From positions 1,178,001 to 1,242,000 of the forward strand of contig JAQGEQ010000084.1 in the NCBI GenBank assembly GCA_034620365.1: a stretch of DNA of 64,000 nucleotides, given 5' to 3'. The stretch's first letter is position 1. The number at the start of each line of letters is the position of its first letter. Source of the DNA: Pegea sp. RAD2-039. Its lineage: Eukaryota; Chordata; Thaliacea; Salpida; Salpidae. The notes under the pieces are model-generated. The model saw nothing but the letters and a program-made list of their open reading frames with translations. It searched no databases and had not been told where the DNA came from. This document shows, piece by piece, positions 13,099-25,125 of the stretch. A program made the position numbers and the translations under genes.

Positions 13099-15829
13099 AA
13101 ATCTATAAAATAAAAGGGTTTTGACAAAACTGAAGTTACAAAGGCAAGATTGGTAAATATATTTGCTTTTTTGGTTTTGTAATGAATTTTCTTATCTCTT
13201 GTTTGCATAAATGATTTCTCTGTTTATATAATAAATACTTTAAAGATAGCTTAATGAAGTCAACGGAAAACATATTACAGCAAATAAGTAGAATTTCTCA
13301 ATTATCGAAAGTATAAGCAAATATTTTACAACAAGAGCGAGTGAGAGACGAAAACCTAAAAGGAAAGTTAACTAGCAATTAAGAAAGGAGAGATTACGGA
13401 ACAAAGCTGATAACAGGATTTAAAGATTGAATTCAAGGAAGTAAGGGATTTTAATTCGTGAAAGTAGATGACTTTTTTCCAGACTTGTTAGCTTCAACAA
13501 ACATATAAAAATAGATAACACTATAACTTTGAATACAAATGTAATTTAGTATAAAAATCAACCAATTATTTATGATAATTTTTATCAAACTTTCGGTATA
13601 TTAACTAAAAATGTTTTACAATTTTGAAACTTAACTTGAAACTTTTTAATTAAAGTACTGTAACATCTTGGATGAAGAATCTTGATAAAAGGGACTTTTT
13701 GTTTATTTATTTAATGCATGGCTGCACATAACAAATCATTCATCTCTTAGAACAAACACAATATAAAATGACTTCAGAAAACTAAAAGTAATAAAGTCCT
13801 AAATCCACAGTTCAGCATAACCAATGTAGAAAATTGGAACACACCAAAAACATAGGTATAACTCGGCAAAAAATTAACAAAATATGTAAACAAAATATAA
13901 TTAAAATGGCAGCCTCCTATTACTAGTTAAAAAAATTACTCAAATCATATTTTTGTAAATTAATTTTTTTAAAGTGATAGAATTATATTATCACTTACTA
14001 ACCTGCATATGTAGCAATTACCTAAATAATGTTTAAAGTAGAAATAAATCTCTGATTCAACAATTTATAGTCAATTTCAACCTTAAGTAAAATTTTGATT
14101 TTTGGATAAACTACAATTTAGTTAGTAGTGTAATAAAATAAATATTGCTGTTATAACCATCATTAAAAGAAACAAAATGATTCAGAATTTTTTATTATGA
14201 AAAAAACTAAGATTGTTGTAGCAGCACTACAATTTCAAATAGCTTAAAATCACCTCAGGCCATAAGATATTAAAAGTTTTTAATATGTTTAAGATGGTCA
14301 GCTTTTATATTTTTTGGTGTTTCAAATTTAAATTCATAATTATGATAATTCTAGAATTAAAAGATAGAGACAGGTAAATACACCCTTAGTTTTTACTTAT
14401 TATACATCATAATAATTCTAAAAATAAAGTTATTTTGGTATAACTGTTTTATAGATTAATTTGACCATATGAACTTGATTTACAAAACTGTTTTTGACAG
14501 CTCTTTATAGAAAGTAGTTTGAACAATTCATCCTAAACTTTTTGTTGGTGGCGAAGAACAAAGATTTTGTTTGTTGTCATTGAGAGCAAAGACATCAATT
14601 AATGTTAACAAAGCTTATTCTTGCAAATGTATTTGATTACTTGCTTTATACCGTTAAACAATCGCTTGATGTTGCTACAAACGATTTGAAAACTTAATAA
14701 GCTAATATTGAGATACTTACCGATTGATTATTTTTATACTTCTTAGGATTAAACGTTTTTAAAATTCTTTATTGAACATCATAACACTGGTAAGAAAAGC
14801 AAAATAAATCTACCTTTTTGATTTTTGGTATATTTATTATGAACATATACTTTAAATAATTGCAAGATTAAATTTTTTATAAATTTTTTTATTTACTTAT
14901 TTTTAAACTTGACTTATGACTGATCAACAATTTAAACTTAAAAAAAAACTTTTCTTAACTCTTTGCTGTAAATTCGAGTCACTGAAAACACTTCTGGGGT
15001 AACCTTTTCGCTAGTAACTGAGTTATTGTGAAATCCTGTTTTAGTTAAGTATTTAATGACAAACATAAAAAACATTATTTTGGTTACCTATCTATGCAAA
15101 TTGATAACTAGCTGTTTTATTTTTTTAAATAACATTTTTTTAAAGGTTTGAATAATTCGTTAATTTACAAAAATACGTTTTAAATCATTTAATAAAAGTA
15201 TGAAGTCTTTAGTCAACAATTATGAAATAATCTTTTTGGTTTTATTTAGGTAAGCTTTTTTGACAATTGAATCACCAAAGTTTTTATAAACCTAGTAAGA
15301 ATTGAGCTTCAAAATATTTCTATGATAAACTTTTGAAAATCTAAAAACAAAATAGAAACTAATCAATTGGTAGATAAAAAGATAAATGTTATTTGTTACA
15401 TTTTATCAGCTAATATTATTACAAATTTGGCTTTTAATAAGTTATAAATATGTTAGCAGAAATAGTTACTGTAAATAAAGTGCGTTCCTAAATTTTGATG
15501 TAATTATATTATTGTAGTAGAATTTTGAACGTTTGAAACAGGCATAAATTCTGAAACGACTTGAAGTCATAAGTAAATTGCAGTCAATTGTTTTATTTTT
15601 TTTTTAAATTGCTGCTCAAATTATCTTTAGATTACTTTTAGAAATCACTTAAATATCTAAAAGCACCTTTACTATGAAAAAAGCATCTTAAACCTGGTTT
15701 ATATAGTGAAAATATATATAAAAAAATATATAGAGTTTTTGAAACTGAAAATATGCTAAGGTTTCATCTGTAAAACTTTCTGAGTAACCAACAGTGATAC
15801 GTTTGATGAAAGAGCTGCTTAACTTAAAA
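13099..15829. other. Intergenic stretch where H3 and H4 would be expected
   Basis: By symmetry with the right-hand histone unit, H4 would lie near 15190-15500 and H3 near 14290-14700 on the plus strand. I read both intervals and found no H3 or H4 coding remnant. The region is A+T-rich with no other gene, repeat array or RNA that I can support. Confidence 0.55.
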
Positions 15830-16218
15830 TAATATAAAACTTATAATTAGTCTAAAGAAAAGGGCAAGAATCATTTTGGTAAAAATAATATCAAAATTTT
15901 TCAAAATAGAACATCGATTATTGTCAACAAACTATGATGACTAAAGCTCAGAGTTTAAAAAATTTAAGTCTGTAACGTGTTAAAGTTTACGCAAGAATAA
16001 AAATGCATTTTTACTTTCACACCTTAATATGCAATTTGAAAAATCTTTACTTTAATGTCGGAGTTTTATTACTTCTAAATTATTTCTGAACTTATTTTAT
16101 ATTGAAAACATCATAAACATTCATTTTCAAGACTAATCTTTTTTACATAGTCAAATTAAAAGCTGATAACTAGACCCGTAGCTTGAAACTATTTTTCTTA
16201 ATTTCATCTAGAATAAGT

Positions 16219-16234
16219 GGTCCTAAAAAGGACC
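16219..16234 (-). terminator. Histone 3' stem-loop of H2B (left copy)
   Basis: The minus strand reads GGTCCTTTTTAGGACC: a six-base-pair stem with a four-base loop, 15 nt after the stop codon. This is the SLBP-bound 3' processing signal of replication-dependent histone mRNAs. Confidence 0.93.
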
Positions 16235-16249
16235 TAAGATATGAAATAT

Positions 16250-16609
16250 CTATTTTGAACTAGTATACTTAGTGACTGCCTTAGTGCCTTCAGAAACTGC
16301 ATGTTTTGCTAATTCACCAGGCAAAAGTAAGCGAACAGCTGTTTGAATTTCTCGACTGCTGATAGTAGATCGTTTGTTGTAATGAGCAAGTCGAGCAGAT
16401 TCAGAAGCAATTTTCTCAAAGATGTCATTCACAAACGAGTTCATGATGTTCATGGCCTTGCTAGAGATACCAGTATCCGGATGAACCTGTTTCAGAACTT
16501 TGTAAACATAAATGCCGAAGCTTTCTTTTCGACGATGACGTCGCTTCTTGGCTTTTTCGACCGATTTAGGAGCTTTGACGATTTTAGTAGATGCTTTGGA
16601 TCCTGCCAT
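16250..16609 (-). CDS. H2B: Histone H2B (left copy)
   Basis: A 119-residue core histone, intronless, that pairs with H2A in the nucleosome. A short Lys/Ser tail ([20 protein letters not shown]) leads to the RRHRRKESF segment and the canonical fold: [40 protein letters not shown], and the C-terminal AVTKYTSSK carrying the ubiquitylatable lysine context. It is transcribed divergently from H2A across 174 nt and ends in a histone stem-loop. It differs from the right-hand copy (53434-53793) by Ile instead of Val at residue 10. The tail is much shorter than in sea urchin sperm H2B, so this is an ordinary replication-dependent form. Confidence 0.97.
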   Translation of the reverse strand: MAGSKASTKIVKAPKSVEKAKKRRHRRKESFGIYVYKVLKQVHPDTGISSKAMNIMNSFVNDIFEKIASESARLAHYNKRSTISSREIQTAVRLLLPGELAKHAVSEGTKAVTKYTSSK

Positions 16610-16783
16610 CTTAGGTGTCTAAATCAAATGTTATAAACTATAAGTATATATACCTTAATATTATGTAAATAAGCAATAATAATTCGTATAAATGTCGATG
16701 ACGTCCGCAAATTAGTTTATATTTAAAAGTAACATATTAGGCTTTATTGTGATTTATTGTTTATAATATTTCCTATTTCTAAG
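16610..16783. promoter_or_regulatory. Bidirectional H2B/H2A promoter (left copy)
   Basis: This 174-nt interval separates the two start codons. It contains a TATA-like run (tatatatacc, about 16646) on the H2B side and, on the minus strand, GACGTCATCGACA near 16691-16703. The latter is a bZIP/CRE-like core shared with the right-hand copy and with the H3 upstream region. A further A+T-rich stretch lies on the H2A side. Promoter role is inferred from position. Confidence 0.6.
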
Positions 16784-17161
16784 ATGTCATCCAAAGGTAA
16801 AGGTGGTATTACTAAGACCAAATCAAAGACTCGATCTTCTCGAGCTGGACTTCAATTTCCAGTTGGTCGTGTTCATCGACTATTAAGAAATGGCAATTAT
16901 GCCAGTCGAGTTGGTGCTGGAGCACCTGTGTATTTGGCTGCAGTGTTGGAATATCTTAGTGCTGAAGTATTAGAATTAGCTGGCAATGCTGCTCGTGACA
17001 ACAAGAAGAGTAGAATCATTCCTCGTCACTTACAACTGGCTATTCGTAATGATGAGGAATTGAACAAGTTACTCGGTGGTGTTACTATTGCTCAAGGTGG
17101 CGTTCTACCAAATATTCAATCTGTTCTCTTACCAAAGAAAACAGCTAAGAAAGAAAAATAA
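16784..17161 (+). CDS. H2A: Histone H2A (left copy)
   Basis: A 125-residue canonical H2A, intronless. I start at the ATG at 16784 ([20 protein letters not shown]) rather than the in-frame ATG nine codons upstream, whose peptide MFIIFPISK is not histone-like and lies in the leader. The fold is intact: [40 protein letters not shown], the acidic-patch segment NDEELNKLL, and a KKTAKKEK tail. There is no SQ(E/D) motif, so it is not H2A.X, and it is not H2A.Z. The protein is identical to the right-hand copy at 52882-53259. Confidence 0.97.
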   Translation: MSSKGKGGITKTKSKTRSSRAGLQFPVGRVHRLLRNGNYASRVGAGAPVYLAAVLEYLSAEVLELAGNAARDNKKSRIIPRHLQLAIRNDEELNKLLGGVTIAQGGVLPNIQSVLLPKKTAKKEK

Positions 17162-17173
17162 GATCTAATCTTA

Positions 17174-17189
17174 GGTCCTTTTTAGGGCC
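17174..17189 (+). terminator. Histone 3' stem-loop of H2A (left copy), G-U variant
   Basis: It reads GGTCCTTTTTAGGGCC, 12 nt after the stop. The third stem pair is T-G here, where every other stem-loop in this window has a Watson-Crick pair. Pairing potential is kept, so it is probably functional. Confidence 0.88.
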
Positions 17190-17999
17190 ACTAAAATGTG
17201 TTTGCTGCTAGTTTTTCCTCTTTGTAAATTAGATTCAGTTTCTGAAGGTAAGAAAGTTGTCATTAATATAATAGTTCAAAGTATGTATTTTTATCTTTGA
17301 TTTTTAGTATGAGTAAGTTTAGACAACATCTAAAAGTGAAATAATTGCTAATGGCTTAACAATTAATTTTGAAATATAAATTAGATGTGAAGTTATGTAT
17401 TTCTAGCAAGATATTACTTTTTGAGAAAAATTACATCTTTGATTTAATTATGTTGTAAGTTTAGCTACAATGATTGATTGAAAAGATATCGCTTTAAGAT
17501 AATTTTAAAAAATTCTTTATTATGACGTCATAATTCAAAATGCAATTTTAAATCTTGTTTGCTACTTTAATTATCTGTAGATTTGACTTTATTAAATTCT
17601 GAGATTTTGAAATTATAGTTTGTTGATGATATCCTTGTTTTAATTTGAATTAAAATTTTTACAATGAGTTTTCAATTCTTTCTTTTTCCTTAAAGGTATT
17701 TTGAGTTTTTTATTGTTCTGAGTCTGATGTAAACTTTTAAATTGAAGAAATGAAGTTCTTGCACGATCTACTTTTTTCTCAAAAATTTTGCAACAAAAAT
17801 ATCCGAGCTAACCAAATAGCTATATCAACATTTTTGGTTTCAAATTTTAAATAAAATTTATACAATTTAGCTATAGAACGAAAATTAATGTCATACACAA
17901 AATATTAATGATTTTTTCTAGTGTTCTGTCAACTGATCATTTGTATAAAAACACATTTAACTTAGTTTTTTACTGACGCCCCAATTTAATTCAATATCT

Positions 18000-18325
18000 C
18001 AGTATAACTACAGACCTTTGAGGTAAACTGTGCAAATGTACCAGATGCTTAATCGATGCAGTCTTTGATCTCGGCTTCGATTAACACTGATGATATTATC
18101 TTTGAGCCAAGATAGACAAAATGATCTACAGCTTTATCTGGGACGTTAACACCTTGGCTGAGAACTTTTGCTTTTTTGGGGTTAATTTTTATACTAAAGC
18201 CAATAAGCCAATGAAAATCGGTTTATCAGCATCTATAGGTATTTTGCTGAATGTGCAACAATTGCTTCTTCTTCAGCAAAAGTGACCTCTACCTTTTTCT
18301 TTAATATCATTGATAGTTTAAAAAA
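18000..18325 (-). mobile_element. LINE fragment, RT palm to thumb (family 1)
   Basis: A decayed reverse transcriptase piece of a non-LTR retrotransposon, read on the minus strand with frameshifts. In order: KVEVTFAEEEAIVAHSAK, KINPKKAKVLSQGVNVPD, HFVYLGSKI, EAEIKDCI and ASGTFAQFTSK. The catalytic pair, normally Asp-Asp in the FADD box, is Glu-Glu here, so the enzyme could not be active. It is the same family as the larger copy at 58800-60420. Neither end shows a tail or target duplication that I can define. Confidence 0.75.
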
Positions 18326-18839
18326 CACAATAACAAACTACTGTGTATTGCAGCGTCATTGAAATACAATATTTTACACGATTTTTAATAAATGCAACGT
18401 TTGAGTTACATAAGCATTTGACAACAAATATTAACAATAACTAAAGAAATCTTCTTTTACATACGCTTAAATATAGATTAAATCTGTTTAAACCTGAATT
18501 TTAAAGTTTTTCATAAATCCTTTGCATTTTATTGTAAGTTAACATCACAACTATTCGATTAAACCAACATTTGATGTTTCAAAATCTAATGAAATTTTAA
18601 GAAATAAATCAACAGGATTTCAGACCATATCTTTTTTTAAATATTCTTTTAATAGACCAGGGAAGATAAGATCTTTCTTTTAACACCTAAGGATGCCTGG
18701 CACCAAATATACAACAACCAAATATACGTCGATGTCAAACTTTTGAATTTCATTTCCATATTCTTCATCCCAATTACCTTTCATCATATTCATTCTACAT
18801 CTGATTTCTTTCCATTAAAAATATTGATAATAAGAAGAA

Positions 18840-19212
18840 GAATAATTGGAAAATTTTCGATATAGAGAGATTACAAGAATAAGAAATAGCCTGCTTCAGT
18901 CATACTGTAAGTTGGGGTTGTTGCCCATACAGCAGGATTCCACTCTCTACGCTAGCCAGGTTAAGAATTCCAACAGATGGATTAATGCAGATACGCCCAG
19001 CTGGCGTCGCAGGAGCTTCCAGAACTACACTGAGTACTGTGACAAACTGCCTACGAGGTTCCAATTCCAGTTTTAAATCTAGTATCACTAACCAGACTAA
19101 CAAACCCGCGGTTTTGTGTTGAGTTTTCTTGCCGAAAATATGTGTCCACCTGGGCTCGAGTTTGAAATCTTTCACGTGTCAGGCGGACGTGATAACCGCT
19201 ACACTAGAGACG
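18840..19212 (-). mobile_element. tRNA-Val-headed SINE
   Basis: On the minus strand, 19212-19139 resembles tRNA-Val. The A-box region TAGTGTAGCGGTTATCACG is nearly canonical and an anticodon-loop-like CTGACAC follows. The B box (ACTCGAGCCC) and acceptor are degenerate, so it is not a working tRNA. About 230 nt of non-tRNA body follows, including GGAATCCTGCTGTATGGGCA near 18950-18930, a core also present at 56080-56110. The element ends in a CTT/ATT-rich tail near 18840. A head-body-tail layout is typical of SINEs. The open frames on both strands here are incidental. Confidence 0.65.
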
Positions 19213-19213
19213 T

Positions 19214-20080
19214 ACAAAAGTTAAATAACATTTGTATTACAGACAAATTTTATTAAAAACATTTTGTATTTTTTTAATATATCTAAGACATCAAAGTTTA
19301 TTTACTTAATTTATGGATTTAAGACATCAAATTTATCTTTATTTCAAAAAGTCTTCAACTGAACAAAGTTAAACATTCAAATTTCTCTGAAAAAGTATAA
19401 ATTTCAATGAAATATTTATAGAAGTAATACAAATATGCTTTTGTCTTTCAAGAAAATGTTATAAATAGATAAAAAAGACAACAGCAAAAAAATTTTATCC
19501 AAAATCTTTGAAGTTATTTGATGATAAAGATTAGAGATTTTCCACAAAATTATCAACTAATATTTATCTCAAAAGATAAGATTGATACAACACACTGTTG
19601 AGTACATTTTTTGTGATAATTTTAAATTGTAAAACAAATAATATTGGATATAATAATTTGTTTTTATTATAGTTAAATCAAGTTTTAATCATATAACTTT
19701 AAAACATTGATAATTTGATTAGTTATAGATTTATCGTATTTAATTCAGTCTATATATAAGATATAAAACTATAAATTTATATTAGCAGCATTCCATAAGT
19801 GCAAAGAGCTCTTCTTGTAGTTTTATAGTAAAAAGCAAGAATATGATAATAAGTTTAAAAAAATGAGGAAGAAGCAGCAGATTCTGTCAAAAGATATTTT
19901 ATCGTTTAAAATCGTTTGTATATAAGTTGTTTACGATTAAGGGTTTTTATATTAACCAATACCCGATTAAATCAAGTTTGTATTTCTATTATGTTTAATT
20001 AAGTTAGATAATTTAACTCTAAATGATTTTTAAACAAAATTTTTGCTGGTGAAAGGGGAAAGATATTAAAAAGCAAGTTT
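19214..20080. other. Intergenic, A+T-rich, nothing recognised
   Basis: No gene, RNA or repeat array is supported. The right part may be the decayed upstream portion of the plus-strand LINE fragment that becomes recognisable at about 20110. Confidence 0.5.
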
Positions 20081-20109
20081 GAAAAATTATTCGACAAAAA
20101 AGCTCTCTC

Positions 20110-20475
20110 TTCTGTTTTGATGATTAGAAGATGAAAAATTATAGCAGAAATTTTCAAGAAATTGGAGCCAACACACCAGATATTGTTATAAAAGATAAAA
20201 GCAATAAGATGTGTTTACTAATAGGCGTCTCCATACCAAGCGAGGCAAATGTAAATATCAAAGAGTTTGAGAGAAAATCCAAATATAAGGATCTGGAAAT
20301 AGAAATCCGAAAAGTCTAGGAACTTAACTAAAATATTCTCACCTGTGATTGACGCATTAAAAATAATATCAAAGGATTTGAAAACCTTCAGTGAACAAAT
20401 ACCGGGAAGAACTTTAGAAGCTAAAATTCCAAAGATAGTGCTCTTGGGAACAGCACTTTACTTTGCTACGTAAAG
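20110..20475 (+). mobile_element. LINE fragment, C-terminal region (plus strand)
   Basis: The frame at 20131-20319 reads ANTPDIVIKDKSNKMCLLIG then VSIPSEANVNIKEFERKSKY and KDLEIEI. This is the conserved C-terminal block of a widespread group of non-LTR retrotransposon polyproteins (usually CLLIDVAIP in intact copies). After a frameshift it continues PVIDALKIISKDLKTFSEQI and then IPKIVLLGTAL, the usual terminal block. It therefore carries the 3' end of a copy whose reverse transcriptase is missing here. The Asp to Gly change in CLLIG and the stops show it is dead. Confidence 0.75.
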
Positions 20476-20619
20476 TGTTGATGCTTAATTGAAGATGGAG
20501 CTGGACCTTTCAAAGATGCTGCTAACTTTTACTGTCTAATGTTACCTACAACCTATACATCAGACTTTGCCATTAAATCTCTTTTCCATCTCTTACTTTT
20601 CTTGATTTATAATAACTGT

Positions 20620-21260
20620 TCGTGTGATTTATTTATTACAATAAACGCGAAGCAGGGTGCCTGAAGAGAGCACCTCTCGCAACACACATTCTCACAAAAA
20701 ATATCTATTAAGTTAGAAATATAGAAAGCAAAAGATGGAACACATGGTATTTCGGAAGTCCTCAAAACATATTACAGTGAATAATTACATAGAACAGTAT
20801 ATACAAAGTGAAAAAGAATCACAGCTTAGAAATGGCAATATTGGCAATATTATAACGGTTCAACTTCTTCTTGAACAACGCAAGTGAATCTGACATGATA
20901 ATGTCTGATGGTAGCTGGTTCCATGTAATAATTGTGTGGAATGAGAAAAAATTTGCTCTGATTAACGTAGCAGGTGATATGGGCTAAAGATGATATGGAT
21001 TTAGAATGCCTTTTAGCAGATATCACAGTTTACATCGAGCTTGAACAAGGTTACTTGATAAAGTTGATTGATTTGTTATAGTTTGATAGTTGGTACGTAA
21101 GAATATAACCTTTTGGAAAGACATTACAACTATTACTCAAGACGAACTGAAAACTTTACGAAAAATTGCTGAACGAGTAAGCGACCTGAACTGTTCAAAT
21201 TGTAAGTTTTACAAAAATACTTCAGAAAAAATATTCAAGGAACACAAGACGGGAAGTTGA
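20620..21260 (-). mobile_element. CR1-like LINE, 3' end (copy 1)
   Basis: The minus strand encodes PATLIRANFFSFHTIITWNQ then LPSDIIMSDSLALFKKKLNR and a stop. This is the characteristic C terminus of CR1/Jockey-type ORF2 (FFSxRVIxxWNxLP...FKxxLD). A 3' untranslated segment follows, ending near 20620 in an ATAAATAAATC-like tail. About 270 nt of the 3' part is shared with 50985-51290. It is truncated at the 5' side, as expected from incomplete reverse transcription. It lies tail-to-tail with the plus-strand LINE fragment. Confidence 0.78.
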
Positions 21261-22890
21261 TCTTTTTTACTTTTTTATTTATTGAATAGAATACAAAAAG
21301 CTTCGTGATATACTTTCTTAAAGTAAAATTCATCTAAAAGCAGGAAACATTTTTTCAATTCTCTTATTTCATAAAACTTTAAACTTGCTACTAAGTTAAA
21401 GATTTTTAAATTTTGAATTTTAGTTGTTATTGACCTTTGATTTAAATTATAAATAAATTTAGATTTTCCCCGTTTTGCAATCTGAAAATTTTCAAAGAAA
21501 AGTTCACTAAGTTCTTAACTAATTAATAAGCTAATGCCTCAATATTTATTGATAAATTAATTATAAGATGAAAACTTTTTTATGAACTAATTATAGCTTT
21601 CTTTGAAGTTTTTTATAAAATTGATATTTTACTGAAATATGCTTATTTTTGTCACTAACAACAATGAATGATTTATCATTTAATATACCTGAGTTCGACA
21701 TTAGTAAAGTAGAAAGAATCGGAACATGGCAATCTAGCTTATGAGTTCCAGCCTATAGACAGTCGTTAAGAGCTATCCAAAAGTGGGCAGTTTTGTTCAT
21801 AACACTAACTTTACTAAAAGACTGTGTATAAGGGGCAAAAAGTAAAATTTAATTACTAAAAACAACATCTTTATAAGTTGATAACAAATATGATTTTTAT
21901 TCAGCTTTATTTCTATTAATAAGTATTTGCCCGAACCTTTTAAAATAGAATGTTAAAATAATTATTTGTAGAAGCAGTGACTCGTTTTCTAGTAACGCTT
22001 TTCATCGTTACTTTTAACGTATCATATTTTTTTGTCAAGTGGAAAAACTTTCAATTCTTTGTAGTTGTATTTCCACTAAATGCTATACTTAATTCAGTTA
22101 TCATATAATACTTCTTATAAATATTTGCCTTAATAAATTCAGCTTAAGCAAAGTAATTAACTATTTTAAAAATTTAAAAATTAACAACAGTATTTAACGA
22201 TATCTTATTAATAGTCATAACTAAATTTACTTTTATATATTTTTTATAGTCGCTCAAAAATACTTTGTGATTTCTATGTCAATAAAATCCCCTAATAAGC
22301 TCTTGCTTAGTATACTCTGCAATCATATGATCTCCACGCTTCTTTTCAGAATTCAAGTTTATATTGAATGGCAATTGTCTTCTTTGTTGTGATTTTTAAT
22401 ATTTGCAACATTATTATAATGTATTAAATATTTTTCTAACTTTTGGATTGATGGTTTGCTTTTTTATTTTAAATCTTTGTAAATTTTTTTTTATGATTTC
22501 TTTTACTTTTTTTTTATTTAGAGAGTTGCTGTTTTGTCAGTTAAAGTTTATTCAACTTATTATTTGTTAAGATTTTTCTCTTTTAAATAGAACTTGAGTA
22601 TATATTCAGTTTGATTTTAGGTTTCAAAAAAGTTTAAAACTGTTGGTTTTAAAGATATGAAAAAATTGTTTCTATGTTCTTGAGATAATATAATGATGAA
22701 TAAATATGATAAAACTCAAAATGTTTTTGCTCCAGATTTAAATTGTAAACCTTATTTAAATATTATGTAATAGTTAGCATTTATATTTATAATTGTAACA
22801 TTTATTTAAAGTTTTAACTCAATAATAAACTTTTCAACATTTTATGTTTATTTTAAATTATTTTTATAGTTTTTAAATGAGTTAGTCAGT
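21261..22890. other. Upstream region of the zinc-finger gene
   Basis: A+T-rich and without a supportable gene. A good 3' splice site (TTTTTATAG, about 22862-22870) precedes the first coding exon, so an unlocated 5' untranslated exon probably lies in this interval. Confidence 0.5.
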
Positions 22891-24924
22891 ATGTTGATGA
22901 ATGATGAAGCTGAGTTGAATTCTGTCAAGGAAATTATATCACAGTGTGTCAGGAAATATGAAAGAAACTGTGTCACTAATTCAGTGAGTATCTCTTTTAG
23001 TTTGATAGCTTATAAACATCTACTTTTTTATCAGATTTCTGTGAACAAGAGAGGTGAAGTGAAACTTTACCAAGAGATGGAAAAATATATTAAAGAAAAT
23101 CCTTCACCAAAGTTTCCTGAAATGCAAAAGCTGTGTTTTAAGTTTTTCAGAAATAAAAAAGCTGGGGGACCTTTCTTGAACTCTGATATTCCTGTTAGTT
23201 GGCGTATTTTAAAGGCTGCTGACGCTGATTGGGTCACTTGTACCATGGAGAGTTTTTTGAATGAAGCTTCACCTAATTTTATCGAATTTTATCATGCAAG
23301 TAAAGACTCCGAGAAGTTGAGACTGCGAACAAGACTTCAAGTTACACCTGATCCTTTTAAAGTTAGTTTCAGATCTGCTTTTTGTAAAGTTTTCTAAACT
23401 CTGCTGAACTTTTTTTAGATTTGGTCACGTGATCAAGAAACAATTCTTGTCGAGTTGATTACTAGAATAGCTGATGTACTGAAGGAGTCACTTGATATGC
23501 GCGCTCTTTGTCATTATACATTTGGTTTAGCTTCAGGCATACATGTTAAAAATCTTCGTTCTCATTGGATGTCTGAGCTGAGAGTGGATGATGATTGGAT
23601 GGCAAGTTTTCTCAAACGCTATTATCATTTTTTAGCTCCAAATATGAAGAAGTTTTGCAAGAAATATAATTTAGTTCAAGGAGAGTTGGTAAGATTATAT
23701 ATCTGAAATAAGTTTTTTTTTCTTATTCTATTGTTTTTTTTTTCAGGAATCAGAAGTTTTGTTACCTGAAGATGAAGCTAAGTTATGGCGCCATCTTACA
23801 AACTTTTGCTTAGATATGCAAGCAGTTTATTTAAAAGGAACATGTGAAAAATTTGCTTCAAAAAGAGGATTTATAATACCACCAAAATGGTTTGAAAAAA
23901 CCTTGCCTATTTGGAGCCATTGTTTTTTAAACAAAAGAAATGATGGTATTTCAAAGATTATTCTTGTGTTTTAAATCAATCTTTATTAGTAGCCCTTAAT
24001 TTTACAGTAGAAATACATATTTATTCTCACTTATCTAATTATCTTACAGGTACCTTGCCTACATTGTGTGAAGCTCTGTTAATGGCAAATGATGCTAACT
24101 TTACACTAAACAAAAGAAGAGCTAAATATCGTTTTGAACCATTGATTGTTACTCCAAAGCTTGAACCAAAACAGGGTAAGGCCATTTTGTCTCAATTTTC
24201 TATTTTACTAGCTGAATAACTTTTAGGAAACCAACCTCAAAATACTTTCTCTTACCGTTGTACCCTTTGTGATGGATTGTTTAAAAAGATGGAGCAACTA
24301 ATTGATCATTTAAAGTATCTAATTTTCAACTAACTGGTTTTCTTTTTTTATTAATTTTATAAAATCTAGAAAGCAGCACGCATCTCTGAAAGTCTACAGA
24401 TGTAGTGAATGTATCTCTCAACCTTATGTCACGTGCAGTTTCGAAAAGTTTAAAGAACATTATGAAATAGCAAAGCACCCAATGAAGTAACTTGTTTATA
24501 TTTTCTGAATATTTCAATCATACAACAAATTCAACAGCTCACTAAAGGCCTCTTTCCCTCTCTTGACTTGTAAACACTGTGCTTTTGACTGCGAAACTGA
24601 CGACGAATTGAAACATCATATGAGGTTTGCCCATTCGCCCAATTTGCCATTTACTTGTTCCTTTTGCTCTTTTGCTTGTGCTACTGAGGATATTCTTCAA
24701 GAACACAATCGGAATAATCACAATCCAATGAATGAACGTAAACGCAAGATTTGTTACTACCATTGTGCTCTTTGTGCGAAAGTGTAAGTCTGCTTTTCTT
24801 AAATCTTTTAGTATTTTATTAATTTGATTCTTTTTCCAGTGAGAAATCTTTAAGTAGATTACAAAGACATATCAGACAGGAGCACTTCTTGCATACATCT
24901 ATTGATGAGCGTTACTTTCACTGA
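22891..24924 (+). CDS. C2H2 zinc-finger protein, 516 aa, nine exons, family unknown
   Basis: Nine coding exons join in frame: 22891-22983, 23035-23361, 23419-23688, 23747-23945, 24050-24175, 24227-24314, 24370-24486, 24538-24783, 24840-24924. Together they make 1551 nt, an exact multiple of three. All introns are GT-AG and short (50-104 nt). Residues 1 to about 335 match nothing I recognise; the region is helical-looking with Trp-rich spots (PVSWRILKAADADWVTC, IWSRDQETILVELI, VLLPEDEAKLWRHL). About five zinc fingers follow: CTLCDGLFKKMEQLIDHLKK, CSECIS...HYEIAKH, CKHCAFDCETDDELKHHM, CSFCSFACATEDILQEHN and CALCAKVEKSLSRLQRHI. The fingers lack the TGEKP linkers of DNA-binding arrays and several have unusual His spacing. 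A nuclear role is plausible but unproven. The 3' end faces SPATA6. Confidence 0.85.
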
Positions 24925-25119
24925 AACGTGATGAAAGTTGTATGTTTACTGCCGCATACAGGAGTTGTAGCCTAAATCAAATTTCCATCTCATGTTGCGG
25001 ATTTACAAAAATGTTGCCTTTTACGCTTTTTATTGTTACCATATATTGCTTGTTATAGCTGTTTTAGTTCATAATGATTTTGTAATTCATGGTGAAGTTA
25101 TACGGTCGTTTTGTGCCAC

Positions 25120-25125
25120 AATAAA
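25120..25125 (+). terminator. Polyadenylation signal of the zinc-finger gene
   Basis: AATAAA lies about 195 nt after the stop codon at 24922-24924, and a second AATAAA follows near 25163. A minus-strand AATAAA (plus tttatt at 25182-25187) could serve SPATA6 from the other side, so the two transcripts probably end back to back within about 100 nt. Confidence 0.5.

Larger units (their letters stand above)
15830..17795 (+). repeat. Inverted repeat arm 1 (H2B/H2A pair)
   Basis: This segment matches the reverse complement of 52045-54215. Homology covers both coding regions, the shared promoter, both stem-loops, about 400 nt beyond H2B and about 600 nt beyond H2A. H2A coding DNA differs by one silent base that I could find, and H2B by a few, while the flanks carry many substitutions and small indels. 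Arm 2 is longer because of an insertion of about 212 nt near 52335-52550. Ends were judged by eye and may be off by 20 nt. Confidence 0.88.

Noticed and set aside
16757-16783. Upstream in-frame ATG adding MFIIFPISK to histone H2A
   Set aside because: The extension is not histone-like, and the conserved N terminus begins at the second ATG in both copies.
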